Source: Pseudomonas sp. CBZ-4
Lineage (GTDB): Bacteria; Pseudomonadota; Gammaproteobacteria; Pseudomonadales; Pseudomonadaceae
Direction: 5' to 3'
Length of the DNA: 64,000 bases
Assembly (NCBI RefSeq): GCF_000346755.1
Contig: NZ_ANNV01000101.1
Location: 100,718 to 164,717 of the forward strand
In this document: one piece after another, positions 1 to 7,687 of the stretch
Position numbering within the stretch: position 1 is the first letter of the stretch
Layout of the letters: each line of letters starts with the position of its first letter
Translations under genes and position numbers: made by a program
The notes under the pieces: generated by a model
The model's input: only the letters and a program-made list of their open reading frames with translations
What the model was told of the DNA's origin: nothing
Databases searched by the model: none

Positions 1-2
1 AC

Positions 3-560
3 CTTGAGGCCAATGGCATTTATGTCGGCTCCAGGGCGCCGCTGACGCTTCCTGCCAGCGGGTCGTGTGGCTTTGCTCAGCCTGAGCCGAACACACTCGT
101 GAAGGAGGCCATGGACGCCAAGAAGCAGGACATGGTGTCCCTGGGGGCCCGACTGATTGAGCGCGGCAGTGCGGTGAAGACCGCAACCCAGGCTGATAAC
201 GACAGCGCCGCCGAGCACAGCGTTCTCTCCCTGGTGGTGAGCAACGTCAGCGAGGCGTACAGCCAGTGCCTTGAGTGGATGGCGGAGTTCGTCAACGCTC
301 CCGGCGAGGTGGTCTACAAGCTCAATCAAGACTTCAGCCAGATCACTCTGGACGCGACGATCCTTGCAGCGCTGTTTAACGCGGTGCAGGGGGGTAAGTT
401 GCCGGAAGGAGACTTCTGGCAGTACCTGCGCGATCGCGGCGTGATTAACCCAGAGAAGACGGACGACGACATCCGGGGCGAACTGGAGGCGCAAAGCACG
501 GGGCCTGACCTGGATGACGACGAGGTAATTCCGAATGGCGGCAAACCAAGCAATCCTTGA
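3..560 (+). CDS. phage portal protein, C-terminal part (DUF4055-like), cut by window edge
   Basis: The reading frame is open from base 3 to the stop at 560, so 185 residues of a larger protein are visible. Portal proteins form the dodecameric ring through which DNA enters the capsid and to which the tail joins. The call rests on position directly before a minor head protein, scaffold and capsid gene, and on general resemblance of the visible segment to the C-terminal part of DUF4055 portal proteins. The tail is acidic (a run of Asp around residue 175). A GTG at 99 could be mistaken for a start, but the frame continues upstream with good coding sequence. The 3' end overlaps the minor head gene by 26 bases, as expected for translational coupling. 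Family assignment is by recall and moderately sure. Confidence 0.7.
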   Translation, partial: LEANGIYVGSRAPLTLPASGSCGFAQPEPNTLVKEAMDAKKQDMVSLGARLIERGSAVKTATQADNDSAAEHSVLSLVVSNVSEAYSQCLEWMAEFVNAPGEVVYKLNQDFSQITLDATILAALFNAVQGGKLPEGDFWQYLRDRGVINPEKTDDDIRGELEAQSTGPDLDDDEVIPNGGKPSNP

Positions 561-1623
561 CGCCACTATCCGGCATGCTGTCTTCCTGGAGCAGCTGAAG
601 TCGGGGGAGGTGGCGAAGTTCGCCCCCTTCCTCAAGGAGATCGACCGCTCGATTCGTGAGCGGCTGACGCGGGCGGACCTGACTGATTACACCGTCGCCC
701 GTCTGGAGCGGCTGCTCAGCGAGGTTGATAGCCTGCTGCTGGGCATCTTCAACCGGTACAGCGAGAAGCTGAACCTCGACCTAGTGGACATCGCCAACTA
801 TGAGGCTGAGTTTGAAGCGACCAGCCTGACCCGGGCGGCGCCGGTGGGCGTCACTTTCGACGCGGCTGTGCCAGGTGCTGCGGCAATCAGGGCGGCAATC
901 CTCACCAATCCGCTTAGTGTGCGCGGCGCTGACGGCGGGAAGCTGCTCAAATCGTTCATCGACGGCTTCACCGCTACCGAGCGACAACGCCTCACAGGCG
1001 CTATCAGGCAGGGCTTCTTTGAAGGCCAGACCAACTTCCAGATTATCAAGAACATTCGCGGCACCAAGGCGCTCCAGTACAACGACGGCATCCTGGCCAC
1101 GACGAACCGCAACGCCGGCGCCATCGTGCGGACGGCGGTGCAGCACGTTGCAACCCAGGCGCGCATGGAGACGCTGAAGGAAAACAGCGACGTCGTGCAG
1201 TCCGTGGAGTGGGTCAGCACCCTGGATTCGAAGACCACTAGCCAGTGCCGGACGCTGGATAAGCAACGGTTCAAGCTGACTGAGGGGCCGAGGCCACCGA
1301 TCCACATCAACTGTCGCTCGACAGTGGTAGCGGTGACTCGCTTCAGCGCCTTGTTCGCCAAGGACGCTACGCGGGCTTCCATCGGTGACGGCGGCGCCCA
1401 GCAGGTGAGGGCAGACCTCAGCTACTACGACTGGCTCAAGCAGCAGCCAGCAGCGTTTCAGGACAAGGCTATCGGCCCGGTCCGCGCCAAGCTGTTCCGC
1501 GAAGGCGGCCTGAGTATCGAACGATTCTCCGAGCTGCAGCTTGATCGCAACTTTTCACCTCTGACCCTTGTGCAGATGAAGGCTCTTGAGCCTCTGGCGT
1601 TCGAGCGGGCGGGCATCAAATAG
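535..1623 (+). CDS. phage minor head protein (SPP1 gp7 / Mu gpF-like head morphogenesis)
   Basis: A 362-residue protein of the phage minor head family, thought to sit inside the capsid near the portal and assist assembly or DNA delivery. The diagnostic segment is near residues 190-265: a helix with TNRNAGAIVRTAVQHVA, then W-x-S-x-LDSKTTSQCRTLD, ending PPIHINCRSTVVAV. The paired cysteines in TSQC and INCR are the usual metal-binding-like signature of this family. It starts inside the portal gene, so the two are translationally coupled, and it is followed after 39 bases by the scaffold gene. Family membership is clear. The exact role is known only from distant relatives. Confidence 0.85.
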   Translation: MAANQAILDATIRHAVFLEQLKSGEVAKFAPFLKEIDRSIRERLTRADLTDYTVARLERLLSEVDSLLLGIFNRYSEKLNLDLVDIANYEAEFEATSLTRAAPVGVTFDAAVPGAAAIRAAILTNPLSVRGADGGKLLKSFIDGFTATERQRLTGAIRQGFFEGQTNFQIIKNIRGTKALQYNDGILATTNRNAGAIVRTAVQHVATQARMETLKENSDVVQSVEWVSTLDSKTTSQCRTLDKQRFKLTEGPRPPIHINCRSTVVAVTRFSALFAKDATRASIGDGGAQQVRADLSYYDWLKQQPAAFQDKAIGPVRAKLFREGGLSIERFSELQLDRNFSPLTLVQMKALEPLAFERAGIK

Positions 1624-1662
1624 CAGGCAGGGCCTGCACCAACGTCTCCGGGAGACAAACAA

Positions 1663-2373
1663 ATGGGTTTGAAATATCAGCTGGACACTCTTGACGGTCT
1701 CGATGACTCCGTTAAATCGCTCTACACCGAGAAGGAAGGAAAGTTTGTCCTCGGCATCGAAGGCCTGCCGCAACCAGAAGACGTAACCGGCCTGAAGTCG
1801 AAGGTGGAAGAGTTGCTCGGCGAGAAGAAAGCCGCCGAGAAAGCTCGCAAGGATGCGGAAGAGCAGGCCCGACTGGAGCGTGAAGAGGCCGCTCGCAAGT
1901 CCGGCAACGTCGAGGAGCTCGAAAAGTCCTGGTCTGAAAAGTACAACCGCCGCGAAGCTGAGCTGAACGGCATGCTCGAGCAGGAGCGTGGAACGCTGAG
2001 CACTCAGATCCGGGATCTGACTGTCGGCCGTACCGCTACTGACATCGCGTCTGCCCTGGCAATCCCAGGCAGCGCCAAAGCCCTGTTGCCGCACATCGAG
2101 CGCCGTCTGAGCGTCGAGCAGCGCGACGGGAAGCCTGTTGTGGTCGTTCTCGACCAGCAGGGCAAGCTCTCGGCGGCAACGCTGGATGAGTTGAAAGCAG
2201 AATTCGCAAACGACACGGCCTTCGCGCCGTTGATCGCGGGTAGTAAGGCGTCTGGCGGCGGGGCTGCTGGTGCTGGAGGTGGCGGCGGGGCCGCAAAAGG
2301 AAAAATCGGCGGCACCAAAGAGGAGCGACAGGCCGCGATCGCGAGCCGGTTCCCGGATCTCCCACAATCGTAA
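1663..2373 (+). CDS. phage scaffold-like protein (DUF6651-like)
   Basis: A 236-residue protein immediately upstream of the major capsid gene. Residues about 45-120 are strongly charged and coiled-coil-like (many Lys, Glu, Ala, including KAAEKARKDAEEQARLEREE). A low-complexity Gly/Ala linker lies near residues 197-213, followed by a basic C-terminal tail. This layout, a coiled coil with a short basic tail, is typical of internal scaffolding proteins that guide procapsid assembly, where the basic tail contacts the coat protein. The position between minor head and capsid genes agrees. No protease motif is visible. The start has a good ribosome site (GGGAGACAAACAA before ATG). The scaffold role is inferred from composition and position. 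Confidence 0.7.
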   Translation: MGLKYQLDTLDGLDDSVKSLYTEKEGKFVLGIEGLPQPEDVTGLKSKVEELLGEKKAAEKARKDAEEQARLEREEAARKSGNVEELEKSWSEKYNRREAELNGMLEQERGTLSTQIRDLTVGRTATDIASALAIPGSAKALLPHIERRLSVEQRDGKPVVVVLDQQGKLSAATLDELKAEFANDTAFAPLIAGSKASGGGAAGAGGGGGAAKGKIGGTKEERQAAIASRFPDLPQS

Positions 2374-2384
2374 GGAAATAACTC

Positions 2385-3362
2385 ATGTCCCTGTCGCAAA
2401 TGCAGGTTTTCAACGAATACATCATGCCGGCGACTCTCGAGACGCTGGATCAGTATCTCGCCGCCTTCAACGCCGCCAGCCGCGGTGCAATCGTGCTGTC
2501 CCCGGACGGCTTCACTGGTGACTTCCTCCAAGAGTCGTTCTTCCAGACCCTGGCCGCTGCTCAGCGCCGCGTGGATCGCTACAGCGCGAACGCTACTGTC
2601 GCTGCAACCGATCTGACTGAACTGAAGAACACTTCGGTGAAGGTTGCCGGTGGCTTCGGTCCGATCCGCTACGAGCCGTCGCAAATGACCTGGCTGGAGC
2701 GCCCAACCGCGCAAGGCATCGAAGTTGCTAGCCGTGCGTTCGCTGAAATCCTCCTGAAGGACCAGCTGAACACCGCGATCGCTGCCCTGGTTGCTGCAAT
2801 CACCGCCCAGGCCGCCGCGGTCAACGATGTGTCGGCTACCGCTGGCATCACCTACGCAGGCCTGAACAACGCTCACGCGAAGTTCGGCGACGCAAGCCAG
2901 AACCTGGTCACTCAGGTGATGCAGGGCACCAGCTACCACAAGTTGGTCGGCCAGAACCTGGCAAACCAGAACCAGCTGTTCCAGGCCGGTAACGTCCGCG
3001 TGATCGATATTCTGGGCAAAATCTCCGTTGTGACGGACGCCCCGGCGCTGATGCAGGCCGGAGTAAATCCCGCGCCGAACAAGGAAATCATCCTGTCCCT
3101 GGTGCAAGGCGCTGCGCTGGTCCACGACGGCCGCGACATCATCAGCAACGTCCAGACCACCAACGGCAAGGAGCGTATCGAAACCACGCTCCAGACCGAC
3201 TACACCTTCGGCCTGGGCCTGAAGGGGTACACCTGGGACACCACCACCGGCGGCAAGTCGCCAACCGATGCCGAACTGGCGACCGGTACCAACTGGGACA
3301 AGACCGCCACCAGCATCAAGCACACCGCCGGTGTGGCTCTGATCGGTGACGCCTCTAAGTAA
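2385..3362 (+). CDS. phage major capsid protein
   Basis: A 325-residue protein that should form the icosahedral shell. Evidence is position (after the scaffold, before connector genes), typical length, and an Ala/Thr-rich, low-cysteine composition. It opens with MSLSQMQVFNEYIMPATLET and contains extended hydrophobic helices (residues about 128-150, AALVAAITAQAAAV). The gene starts 11 bases after the scaffold stop with an AAGGAAAT ribosome site. Related Pseudomonas prophages have the same portal, minor head, scaffold, capsid order. I cannot say from sequence alone which HK97-fold capsid subfamily it belongs to. Confidence 0.8.
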   Translation: MSLSQMQVFNEYIMPATLETLDQYLAAFNAASRGAIVLSPDGFTGDFLQESFFQTLAAAQRRVDRYSANATVAATDLTELKNTSVKVAGGFGPIRYEPSQMTWLERPTAQGIEVASRAFAEILLKDQLNTAIAALVAAITAQAAAVNDVSATAGITYAGLNNAHAKFGDASQNLVTQVMQGTSYHKLVGQNLANQNQLFQAGNVRVIDILGKISVVTDAPALMQAGVNPAPNKEIILSLVQGAALVHDGRDIISNVQTTNGKERIETTLQTDYTFGLGLKGYTWDTTTGGKSPTDAELATGTNWDKTATSIKHTAGVALIGDASK

Positions 3363-3411
3363 CTCTGACAGCTGAGTCGGGCCCAGCGCCCGGCTTGGCG
3401 AGGACACGATC

Positions 3412-3987
3412 ATGAGCCACAAGAACATTTGGTATCTGCCTGGTCCATTCCATCAGTACCAGGAAGACGTGAAGGCGCTGGCCAAGGCGAATGGCCTGCG
3501 CATCGTCGACGCAAGCGTTACCGAAAGCCGCGAAGATGCTGCCGACGATGTGCCTGACGTGACGGTCAAGGAAGTGCCGAAGGTGCTGCTGATCGATGGT
3601 GGCAACTCCAGCGTCAATATCGATGCATTCCGCGCCGAGCTTGAGTCTGTCGGCCTGATCGTCGAGTCATTCGCTGATCAAGAGCTGGCGCGCCCCGAAG
3701 GCGAGCTTGGTCCTACCGCTGGCCGCCTGTTCCAGGTTTTCGAGGCAGTAAACGCCGGTGTGGAAAGCCTCATTCGTGAGCGTGATGGCGAAGCTGAAAA
3801 GGTGAAGGCTCTGCAACTGCAGGTGGACGACCTTATCCAGCAGGCCGCCAAGGCTCGCCTGGACGACCAGGACGCGAAGGAAATCGCCGAGCTGAAGGCT
3901 AAGCTGGACGAAGCCAAGGTTCCATACCGGGCCAACGCCTCGAAAGAATCCTTGGAAAAGCTCGTCGCTGATCTGCCCAAGGCGTGA
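3412..3987 (+). CDS. phage head-region protein with coiled coil and HeH/LEM-like C-terminus
   Basis: A 191-residue protein between the capsid and the connector genes. The N-terminus (MSHKNIWYLPGPFHQY) is followed by an acidic segment. Residues about 120-165 form a charged coiled coil (ERDGEAEKVKALQLQVDDLI). The last 30 residues (LKAKLDEAKVPYRANASKES, then LEKLV) have the spacing of a HeH/LEM or SAP-like helix-extended-helix, a fold often found as a small DNA- or protein-binding cap in phage head proteins. Position suggests a minor structural or decoration role. I do not recognise a specific function. Confidence 0.5.
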   Translation: MSHKNIWYLPGPFHQYQEDVKALAKANGLRIVDASVTESREDAADDVPDVTVKEVPKVLLIDGGNSSVNIDAFRAELESVGLIVESFADQELARPEGELGPTAGRLFQVFEAVNAGVESLIRERDGEAEKVKALQLQVDDLIQQAAKARLDDQDAKEIAELKAKLDEAKVPYRANASKESLEKLVADLPKA

Positions 3988-4045
3988 TAATGCTGGCTGC
4001 CGGTGACCCGGTGGCCGATCTCAAACCATTCCAGCGAGTTGACGT

Positions 4046-4549
4046 ATGACACTCATCATCGAGGACGGCACCGGCAAGCCTGACGCCGAAAGCTATGCGA
4101 GCGCCGAGGACCTGGCCCTGTATGCCGTTAAATTCGGCACGGTCATCCCCACAGGCGCTCCCGAGCAGGAAGCGCTGCTGCGCCGGGCTGCCTTGGCGAT
4201 GGATGGCAAGACCTGGAAAGGCCGCAAGATGAGCAGCGAGCAGGCGCTGGCCTGGCCGCGCCGGGGTGTTGATCTGGACTGCCAGATCAAGCCAGACAAC
4301 TACCTGCCGGCGCGGATTCAGTACGGGCAGATGGCCCTGGCCGCCGAGATTCATCAGGACGACATCGACCCAGTGGATAAGCGCAAAGGCGCGGTAACGC
4401 TGGAGCGCGTCGAAGGCGCGGTAACACGCGAGTACGCCACGATCTCCAACACCAGCGGTCGGCTGTTGCCGGCGGCGCCTGATCGACCGAGCGCTACGCA
4501 GTTTGCTGACTACCTTCAAAAGCGTGGGCTATTCGCAGTTCGCGCATAG
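4046..4549 (+). CDS. head-tail connector-region protein with DnaT-like domain
   Basis: A 167-residue protein opening MTLIIEDGTGKPDAESYAS, the usual start of phage proteins annotated as putative DnaT-like single-strand-binding-domain proteins. In late operons these lie exactly where the first head-completion (connector) protein is expected. The Y-A-S-x-E-D-L motif and the AWPRRGVDL motif near residue 72 recur in this family. It lies between the HeH-containing gene and a second small connector gene. Despite the DnaT label, its position argues for a structural role at the head-tail joint; that is inference. Confidence 0.65.
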   Translation: MTLIIEDGTGKPDAESYASAEDLALYAVKFGTVIPTGAPEQEALLRRAALAMDGKTWKGRKMSSEQALAWPRRGVDLDCQIKPDNYLPARIQYGQMALAAEIHQDDIDPVDKRKGAVTLERVEGAVTREYATISNTSGRLLPAAPDRPSATQFADYLQKRGLFAVRA

Positions 4550-4566
4550 AATCAACGGAGACCCCC

Positions 4567-4938
4567 ATGGCCACCTTCTACGACGAAATGGCCGTGATGG
4601 CTCTGGAGATGATCACAGAGTTCGGCCAGCCCGTGACCATCAGCAAGACGGAGCCAGGCGAGTACGACCCGGAGACGGGCGGGGAAGCGCCGGGTGTGCC
4701 CGTCGAGCAAATCGCCCAGGGCATCCTGCTTGACTTCACCGGCATCGAATTCCAAAACAACAGCCTCATCAGGCAGGGCGACAAAAAGCTCAAGATCTCC
4801 GCGCAGGGATTGGCTTGGGTGCCCGGGCTGCTCGACAAGGTCGTGGCCCAGGGCCGCACCTGGTCAATCGTGCCGCCGCTGAAAGAGATCAACCCGGCCG
4901 GCACGCCGATCCTGTATGAGCTGCAGGTGAGGTCGTGA
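4567..4938 (+). CDS. phage head-tail joining protein, small
   Basis: A 123-residue protein in the slot for the second head-completion or stopper protein. The fold prediction is mostly beta, with a proline- and glycine-containing insertion near residues 30-42 (SKTEPGEYDPETGGEAPG). The C-terminal half has alternating hydrophobic residues, as in head-tail adaptors of the gpFII type. It is preceded by a good ribosome site (ACGGAGACCCCC) and its stop overlaps the GTG start of the next gene. Function is inferred from position and size only. Confidence 0.5.
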   Translation: MATFYDEMAVMALEMITEFGQPVTISKTEPGEYDPETGGEAPGVPVEQIAQGILLDFTGIEFQNNSLIRQGDKKLKISAQGLAWVPGLLDKVVAQGRTWSIVPPLKEINPAGTPILYELQVRS

Positions 4939-5591
4939 CGAACAAATACGCGAGCATGAACGGCAGCTTCGCCGAGAATATTCGCGACTTCGCCGAGCGA
5001 GCGAAGGGTGGTATCGACGCGACCATCCGCGAGATCGTCATCGAGATCGGAAGCAGCGTTATCCGCATGTCACCGGTGGGCAATCCTGAAATATGGGCCG
5101 CGAACGTAGCTCACCGCCAGACCAACACCCGCGCAGCCGACGACTACGACTTCAAGGTCGCAGTGCGCAACACGATCATCAACCTGAACGAATCAAACTT
5201 CACCAAGGCCGGTAAGCTGCGGCGCGGCGTGAAGTACGCCAAGCCCCTGACCAAGACCGAGCGCGACCAGAATTTCAACGTGAACGGGTTGGTCGCGGGC
5301 AGGGACTACGTCGGTGGGCGGTTTCGGGGGAACTGGCAGTTTTCCATCGGAACGCCAGCGGAAGGCACTCTTGATCAGGTCGACCCGGTCGGCGGTGTAA
5401 CGCTGGCCAAGCTTAAGCTGCAGGTGGAGTCACTCACAGCAGGGCAAACTGCCTATATCGTGAATAACTTGCCCTACGCAATCCCGCTTGAGTACGGACA
5501 CTCGACCCAAGCTCCCGGCGGCATGGTCCGGATTACCCTGGCCCGCTTCCAGCAGATCGTCGACGAAGCCACAAGGAACAACCAGGTATGA
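4935..5591 (+). CDS. HK97 gp10-like tail component
   Basis: A 218-residue protein at the position of the tail-completion protein of the HK97 gp10 family, which connects the tail tube to the head-tail joint. It begins at a GTG within the upstream stop (GTGA overlap) and ends with an ATGA overlap to the next gene, so the connector genes are tightly coupled. The C-terminus contains the family-like ending LPYAIPLEYGHSTQAPGGMV followed by a helix, where Y-A-x-x-x-E-Y-G-x-S is the recognisable gp10 signature. The central segment around residues 90-130 is an insertion relative to shorter members. Confidence 0.75.
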   Translation: MTNKYASMNGSFAENIRDFAERAKGGIDATIREIVIEIGSSVIRMSPVGNPEIWAANVAHRQTNTRAADDYDFKVAVRNTIINLNESNFTKAGKLRRGVKYAKPLTKTERDQNFNVNGLVAGRDYVGGRFRGNWQFSIGTPAEGTLDQVDPVGGVTLAKLKLQVESLTAGQTAYIVNNLPYAIPLEYGHSTQAPGGMVRITLARFQQIVDEATRNNQV

Positions 5592-6007
5592 GCCACGCCA
5601 TTATCGCGTCGATCTACGAGGCCAAGTTACTTGCCTGGAGCAAGGCGCGGGCAGAGCCCATCAAGGTCGTGTTTGAGAATATCCAGTATGACCCTGCGGA
5701 CGGCGAGACCTATCTGCGGGCGTTCATGCTCCCAGGCGATACCGCCAGCAGCACGCTCGCTGGCGACCACCGCGCGTTCATCGGCGTCTACCAGGTCAGC
5801 ATTGTGGCTCCGGCGAACACCGGGAAGACAAAGACGAACCCACTGGTAGCTGAGCTGACCGCGCTGTTTCCGCTGTACGCGAGAGACACGAAGGCAGGCC
5901 TAACCGTCGTTACGATGTCGCCAGTTGACCCTGGACCCAGTATCCCCGATCCACCCACATTTACCGTGCCGGTGTCGTTCGAATACCGAGCAGACATCGC
6001 CACCTGA
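5588..6007 (+). CDS. tail terminator-like protein (DUF4128-type)
   Basis: A 139-residue protein in the tail-terminator slot, lambda gpU position, which caps the tail tube and ends its polymerisation. It starts inside the preceding stop codon (ATGA). The visible pattern, an N-terminal helix MSHAIIASIYEAKLLAWSKA, a beta-rich core and the ending VPVSFEYRADIAT, is typical of DUF4128 proteins, which occupy this position in many Pseudomonas prophages. A terminator-like hairpin follows before the tube gene. Confidence 0.65.
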   Translation: MSHAIIASIYEAKLLAWSKARAEPIKVVFENIQYDPADGETYLRAFMLPGDTASSTLAGDHRAFIGVYQVSIVAPANTGKTKTNPLVAELTALFPLYARDTKAGLTVVTMSPVDPGPSIPDPPTFTVPVSFEYRADIAT

Positions 6008-6030
6008 ATAAGCCCGTTGGGCAAACCCCG

Positions 6031-6053
6031 AAACCCGCCTCTGCGCGGGTTTT
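6031..6053 (+). terminator. intrinsic terminator-like hairpin before tail tube gene
   Basis: ACCCGC and GCGGGT form a six-pair stem around a six-base loop, followed by TTTGTCATTT. It separates the connector genes from the tail tube gene and probably attenuates rather than ends late transcription. Confidence 0.6.
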
Positions 6054-6079
6054 GTCATTTATGAAAAGAGGAAACACCC

Positions 6080-6727
6080 ATGCAAATGCCCAACGGCGCC
6101 ACCCTTGAGATCGCGTCCATCTACGGCACGCCCATCCCATTCACCGCCCTGACAAACGCCAATCCAGCCGTCGCGACGGCTGCGGCGCACGGTCTGGCCG
6201 AGGGCGACATTATTGCCGTAAATTCTGGCTGGACCCGCCTCGATGGTCGCGGCGTTCGAGTTGGAACGATCGCCAGCGGCACGTTCGCGCTGGAGAACAT
6301 CAATACGACCAGCATCCAACAGTATCCCGCGGGCTCGGGGATTGGTTCCGTTCGCGAGGTGACAGCCTTCACCGAGATCTCGCAGATTACTGAGATGAAT
6401 TCCAGTGGTGGTGATCAGCAGTTCCTGACCTTCGGCTTCCTGGCCGACGATGATGATCGCCAGATGCCGACCACAAAGAACCCGATCACGCTGACCTTCA
6501 CCGTCGCCGACGATCCGTCCAAGCCATATGTGGCCGTCTGTGAAGCTGCTGACGACGACAAGCAGGCTCGCTTGCTTCGCCTGAACCTGCCGGGCGGCAG
6601 CAGCATCATCTACAACGGTTATGTGTCGATCACGTCGACCCCGACCATGTCCCGCAACAACCTGATGACCCGTGTGATCAGCCTGGCGCTGACCGGTCGC
6701 CCAGCCCGTTACGCGGCCGTGGTGTAA
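6080..6727 (+). CDS. phage tail tube (major tail) protein
   Basis: A 215-residue protein that should polymerise into the tail tube. The N-terminal half contains an Ig- or beta-rich segment. Residues about 115-215 (beginning around FGFLADDDDRQMPTTKNP) match what I know of lambda gpV/TTP_12-type tube proteins. The ending ISLALTGRPARYAAVV is the type of hydrophobic strand that closes these proteins. The gene lies directly before a tail assembly chaperone pair, the conserved order tube, chaperones, tape measure. It has a strong ribosome site (AGAGGAAAC). Confidence 0.8.
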   Translation: MQMPNGATLEIASIYGTPIPFTALTNANPAVATAAAHGLAEGDIIAVNSGWTRLDGRGVRVGTIASGTFALENINTTSIQQYPAGSGIGSVREVTAFTEISQITEMNSSGGDQQFLTFGFLADDDDRQMPTTKNPITLTFTVADDPSKPYVAVCEAADDDKQARLLRLNLPGGSSIIYNGYVSITSTPTMSRNNLMTRVISLALTGRPARYAAVV

Positions 6728-6730
6728 CCC

Positions 6731-7111
6731 ATGGCCAAGTTCAAATTGATCCAGAAACCGACCTTCAAGGCGCCGGTGATGATCCAGCGCGCGGGCTACA
6801 ACGCTGAAAAGGTGGAGTTCGAGTTCAAGTATCTGGACCGCACCGCGCTGGCCGAGTTGTACACCGGATGGAACGAGCGGCACGACGAACTGGGCAGGCA
6901 GGTCGGCGACATGGACCTCAAAGCTTTCACCGCCGCCCAGATCGCCCTGCAAGCCGACCAACTGCTGGATGTGGTTGTGGGCTGGGACATCGAAGAGGAG
7001 TTCACGCCTGAAAACGTGCGCATTCTCGTCAATTCGATCAACTCGGCGCCGAAGGCAGTGCTGAACGCGTACGCCGAAGCCTTCAGCGAGGCCCGCCTGG
7101 GAAACTCCTAA
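6731..7111 (+). CDS. tail assembly chaperone (gpG-like, Phage_TAC_4 type)
   Basis: A 126-residue protein, the short product of a lambda G/GT-like pair that keeps the tape measure protein soluble during tail assembly. The segment YNAEKVEFEFKYLDRTALAE and the C-terminal part with VVVGWDIEEEFTPENVRILV are recognisable for tail assembly chaperones encoded before DUF1799 proteins. The stop (7109-7111) is preceded by the heptamer GGGAAAC in the phase needed for a -1 shift, which would fuse this protein with the next frame. It starts 3 bases after the tube gene. Confidence 0.8.
   Translation: MAKFKLIQKPTFKAPVMIQRAGYNAEKVEFEFKYLDRTALAELYTGWNERHDELGRQVGDMDLKAFTAAQIALQADQLLDVVVGWDIEEEFTPENVRILVNSINSAPKAVLNAYAEAFSEARLGNS
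7099..7105 (+). other. programmed -1 frameshift slippery site GGGAAAC
   Basis: In the zero frame the codons read CTG GGA AAC TCC TAA, so the heptamer is G GGA AAC, the canonical X-XXY-YYZ form. A -1 slip re-pairs to GGG AAA and continues through 7437. The lambda G-T site is GGGAAAG at the same place. The shift would make a 235-residue fusion (125 residues of the first frame plus 110 of the second). Confidence 0.8.
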
Positions 7112-7158
7112 GCGCCTCGCGCGCGCTGTATGAGCCAGGGCCATCAGATGCAGAGCTG

Positions 7159-7437
7159 ATGGCCTTTGGGTTGTCGCGTCAGGATATCCCCGACAAGGAA
7201 GTCGGCATCTGGCCAGACAACTGGGACGCCTTCAAAGTCTTCGAGGCCATGAGCACCCAGTGGCGCACAGGCGCGTGCGGCGCAACAGGCATGGATTACA
7301 GCGTTCTCTCCGAGGTGATTCGGATGTGCGGCGTGCCGATCAGCCAGCGACAAACCATTTTCAGCGACTTCCGCCGTATGGAGGCGGAAGCGCTGCAGGT
7401 GATGGCAGAGCAGCGGGAGCGCGCGAGAGGAGCCTGA
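7159..7437 (+). CDS. tail assembly chaperone extension (DUF1799, gpT-like), probably made by -1 frameshift
   Basis: A 92-residue open frame if read from the ATG at 7159, but the frame is open and protein-like back to 7102. It encodes a serine/alanine run, then LYEPGPSDAELMAFGL, which is the usual N-terminus of DUF1799. The family motif EVGIWPDNWDAFKVFEAMST followed by QWRTGACGATGMDYS is clear. No good ribosome site precedes 7159. Together with the GGGAAAC site in the upstream gene, this argues that the natural product is a GT-type fusion rather than a free protein. It is the last structural gene before the accessory island. Confidence 0.8.
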   Translation: MAFGLSRQDIPDKEVGIWPDNWDAFKVFEAMSTQWRTGACGATGMDYSVLSEVIRMCGVPISQRQTIFSDFRRMEAEALQVMAEQRERARGA

Positions 7438-7534
7438 TTATTCTGTGCTTATACGCTAGCGGAAAGCTGTGAGAGAAAGATGTAGGCGAATCCTGAGCAG
7501 AAGCCGAATGCTTGATTCTGAAGCAAAATTCAAA

Positions 7535-7562
7535 TTCAGATCCGAATCAGTATTCGTATAAT
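7535..7562 (+). promoter_or_regulatory. candidate sigma-70 promoter P1 of the accessory island
   Basis: TTCAGA (7535-7540), a 16-base spacer and a perfect TATAAT (7557-7562). The spacer holds the inverted repeat CGAAT-CAGT-ATTCG (7543-7556), a possible operator. The surrounding 250 bases are clearly AT-richer than the phage late genes. Confidence 0.5.
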
Positions 7563-7588
7563 CGGTCGAAAGTGGTTGCGAATGCTTG

Positions 7589-7602
7589 TTTACAGTTGTA
7601 AA
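7589..7602 (+). promoter_or_regulatory. palindrome TTTACA-GT-TGTAAA, candidate operator
   Basis: A perfect six-base inverted repeat with a two-base centre. It overlaps the -35 element of promoter P2, so a bound repressor would block polymerase. Confidence 0.45.
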
Positions 7603-7623
7603 TGGTTGTGCTCTGGTTATAAT
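7596..7623 (+). promoter_or_regulatory. candidate sigma-70 promoter P2 of the accessory island
   Basis: TTGTAA (7596-7601), a 16-base spacer and a perfect TATAAT (7618-7623), 61 bases after the TATAAT of P1. It is well placed to drive the two-gene unit starting at 7688. Confidence 0.6.
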
Positions 7624-7624
7624 A

Positions 7625-7642
7625 GTTGACATAAGCGTCAAC
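7625..7642 (+). promoter_or_regulatory. inverted repeat GTTGAC-N6-GTCAAC, candidate operator
   Basis: A perfect six-base inverted repeat immediately downstream of the P2 -10 box, covering the expected transcription start. The arrangement suits autorepression by the first gene product or by a complex of both products. Confidence 0.5.
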
Positions 7643-7687
7643 CATTACTACTACGCAGAAACCTCTCAACCCAGCAGGGTGAACACC

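Noticed and set aside
2004..3428. 474-codon frame opposite the capsid gene
   Set aside because: Shadow of the scaffold and major capsid genes on the other strand.
7586..7687. upstream extension of the 57-residue gene to 7586
   Set aside because: It would place the start inside the P2 promoter and operators; ATG 7688 has the better ribosome site.
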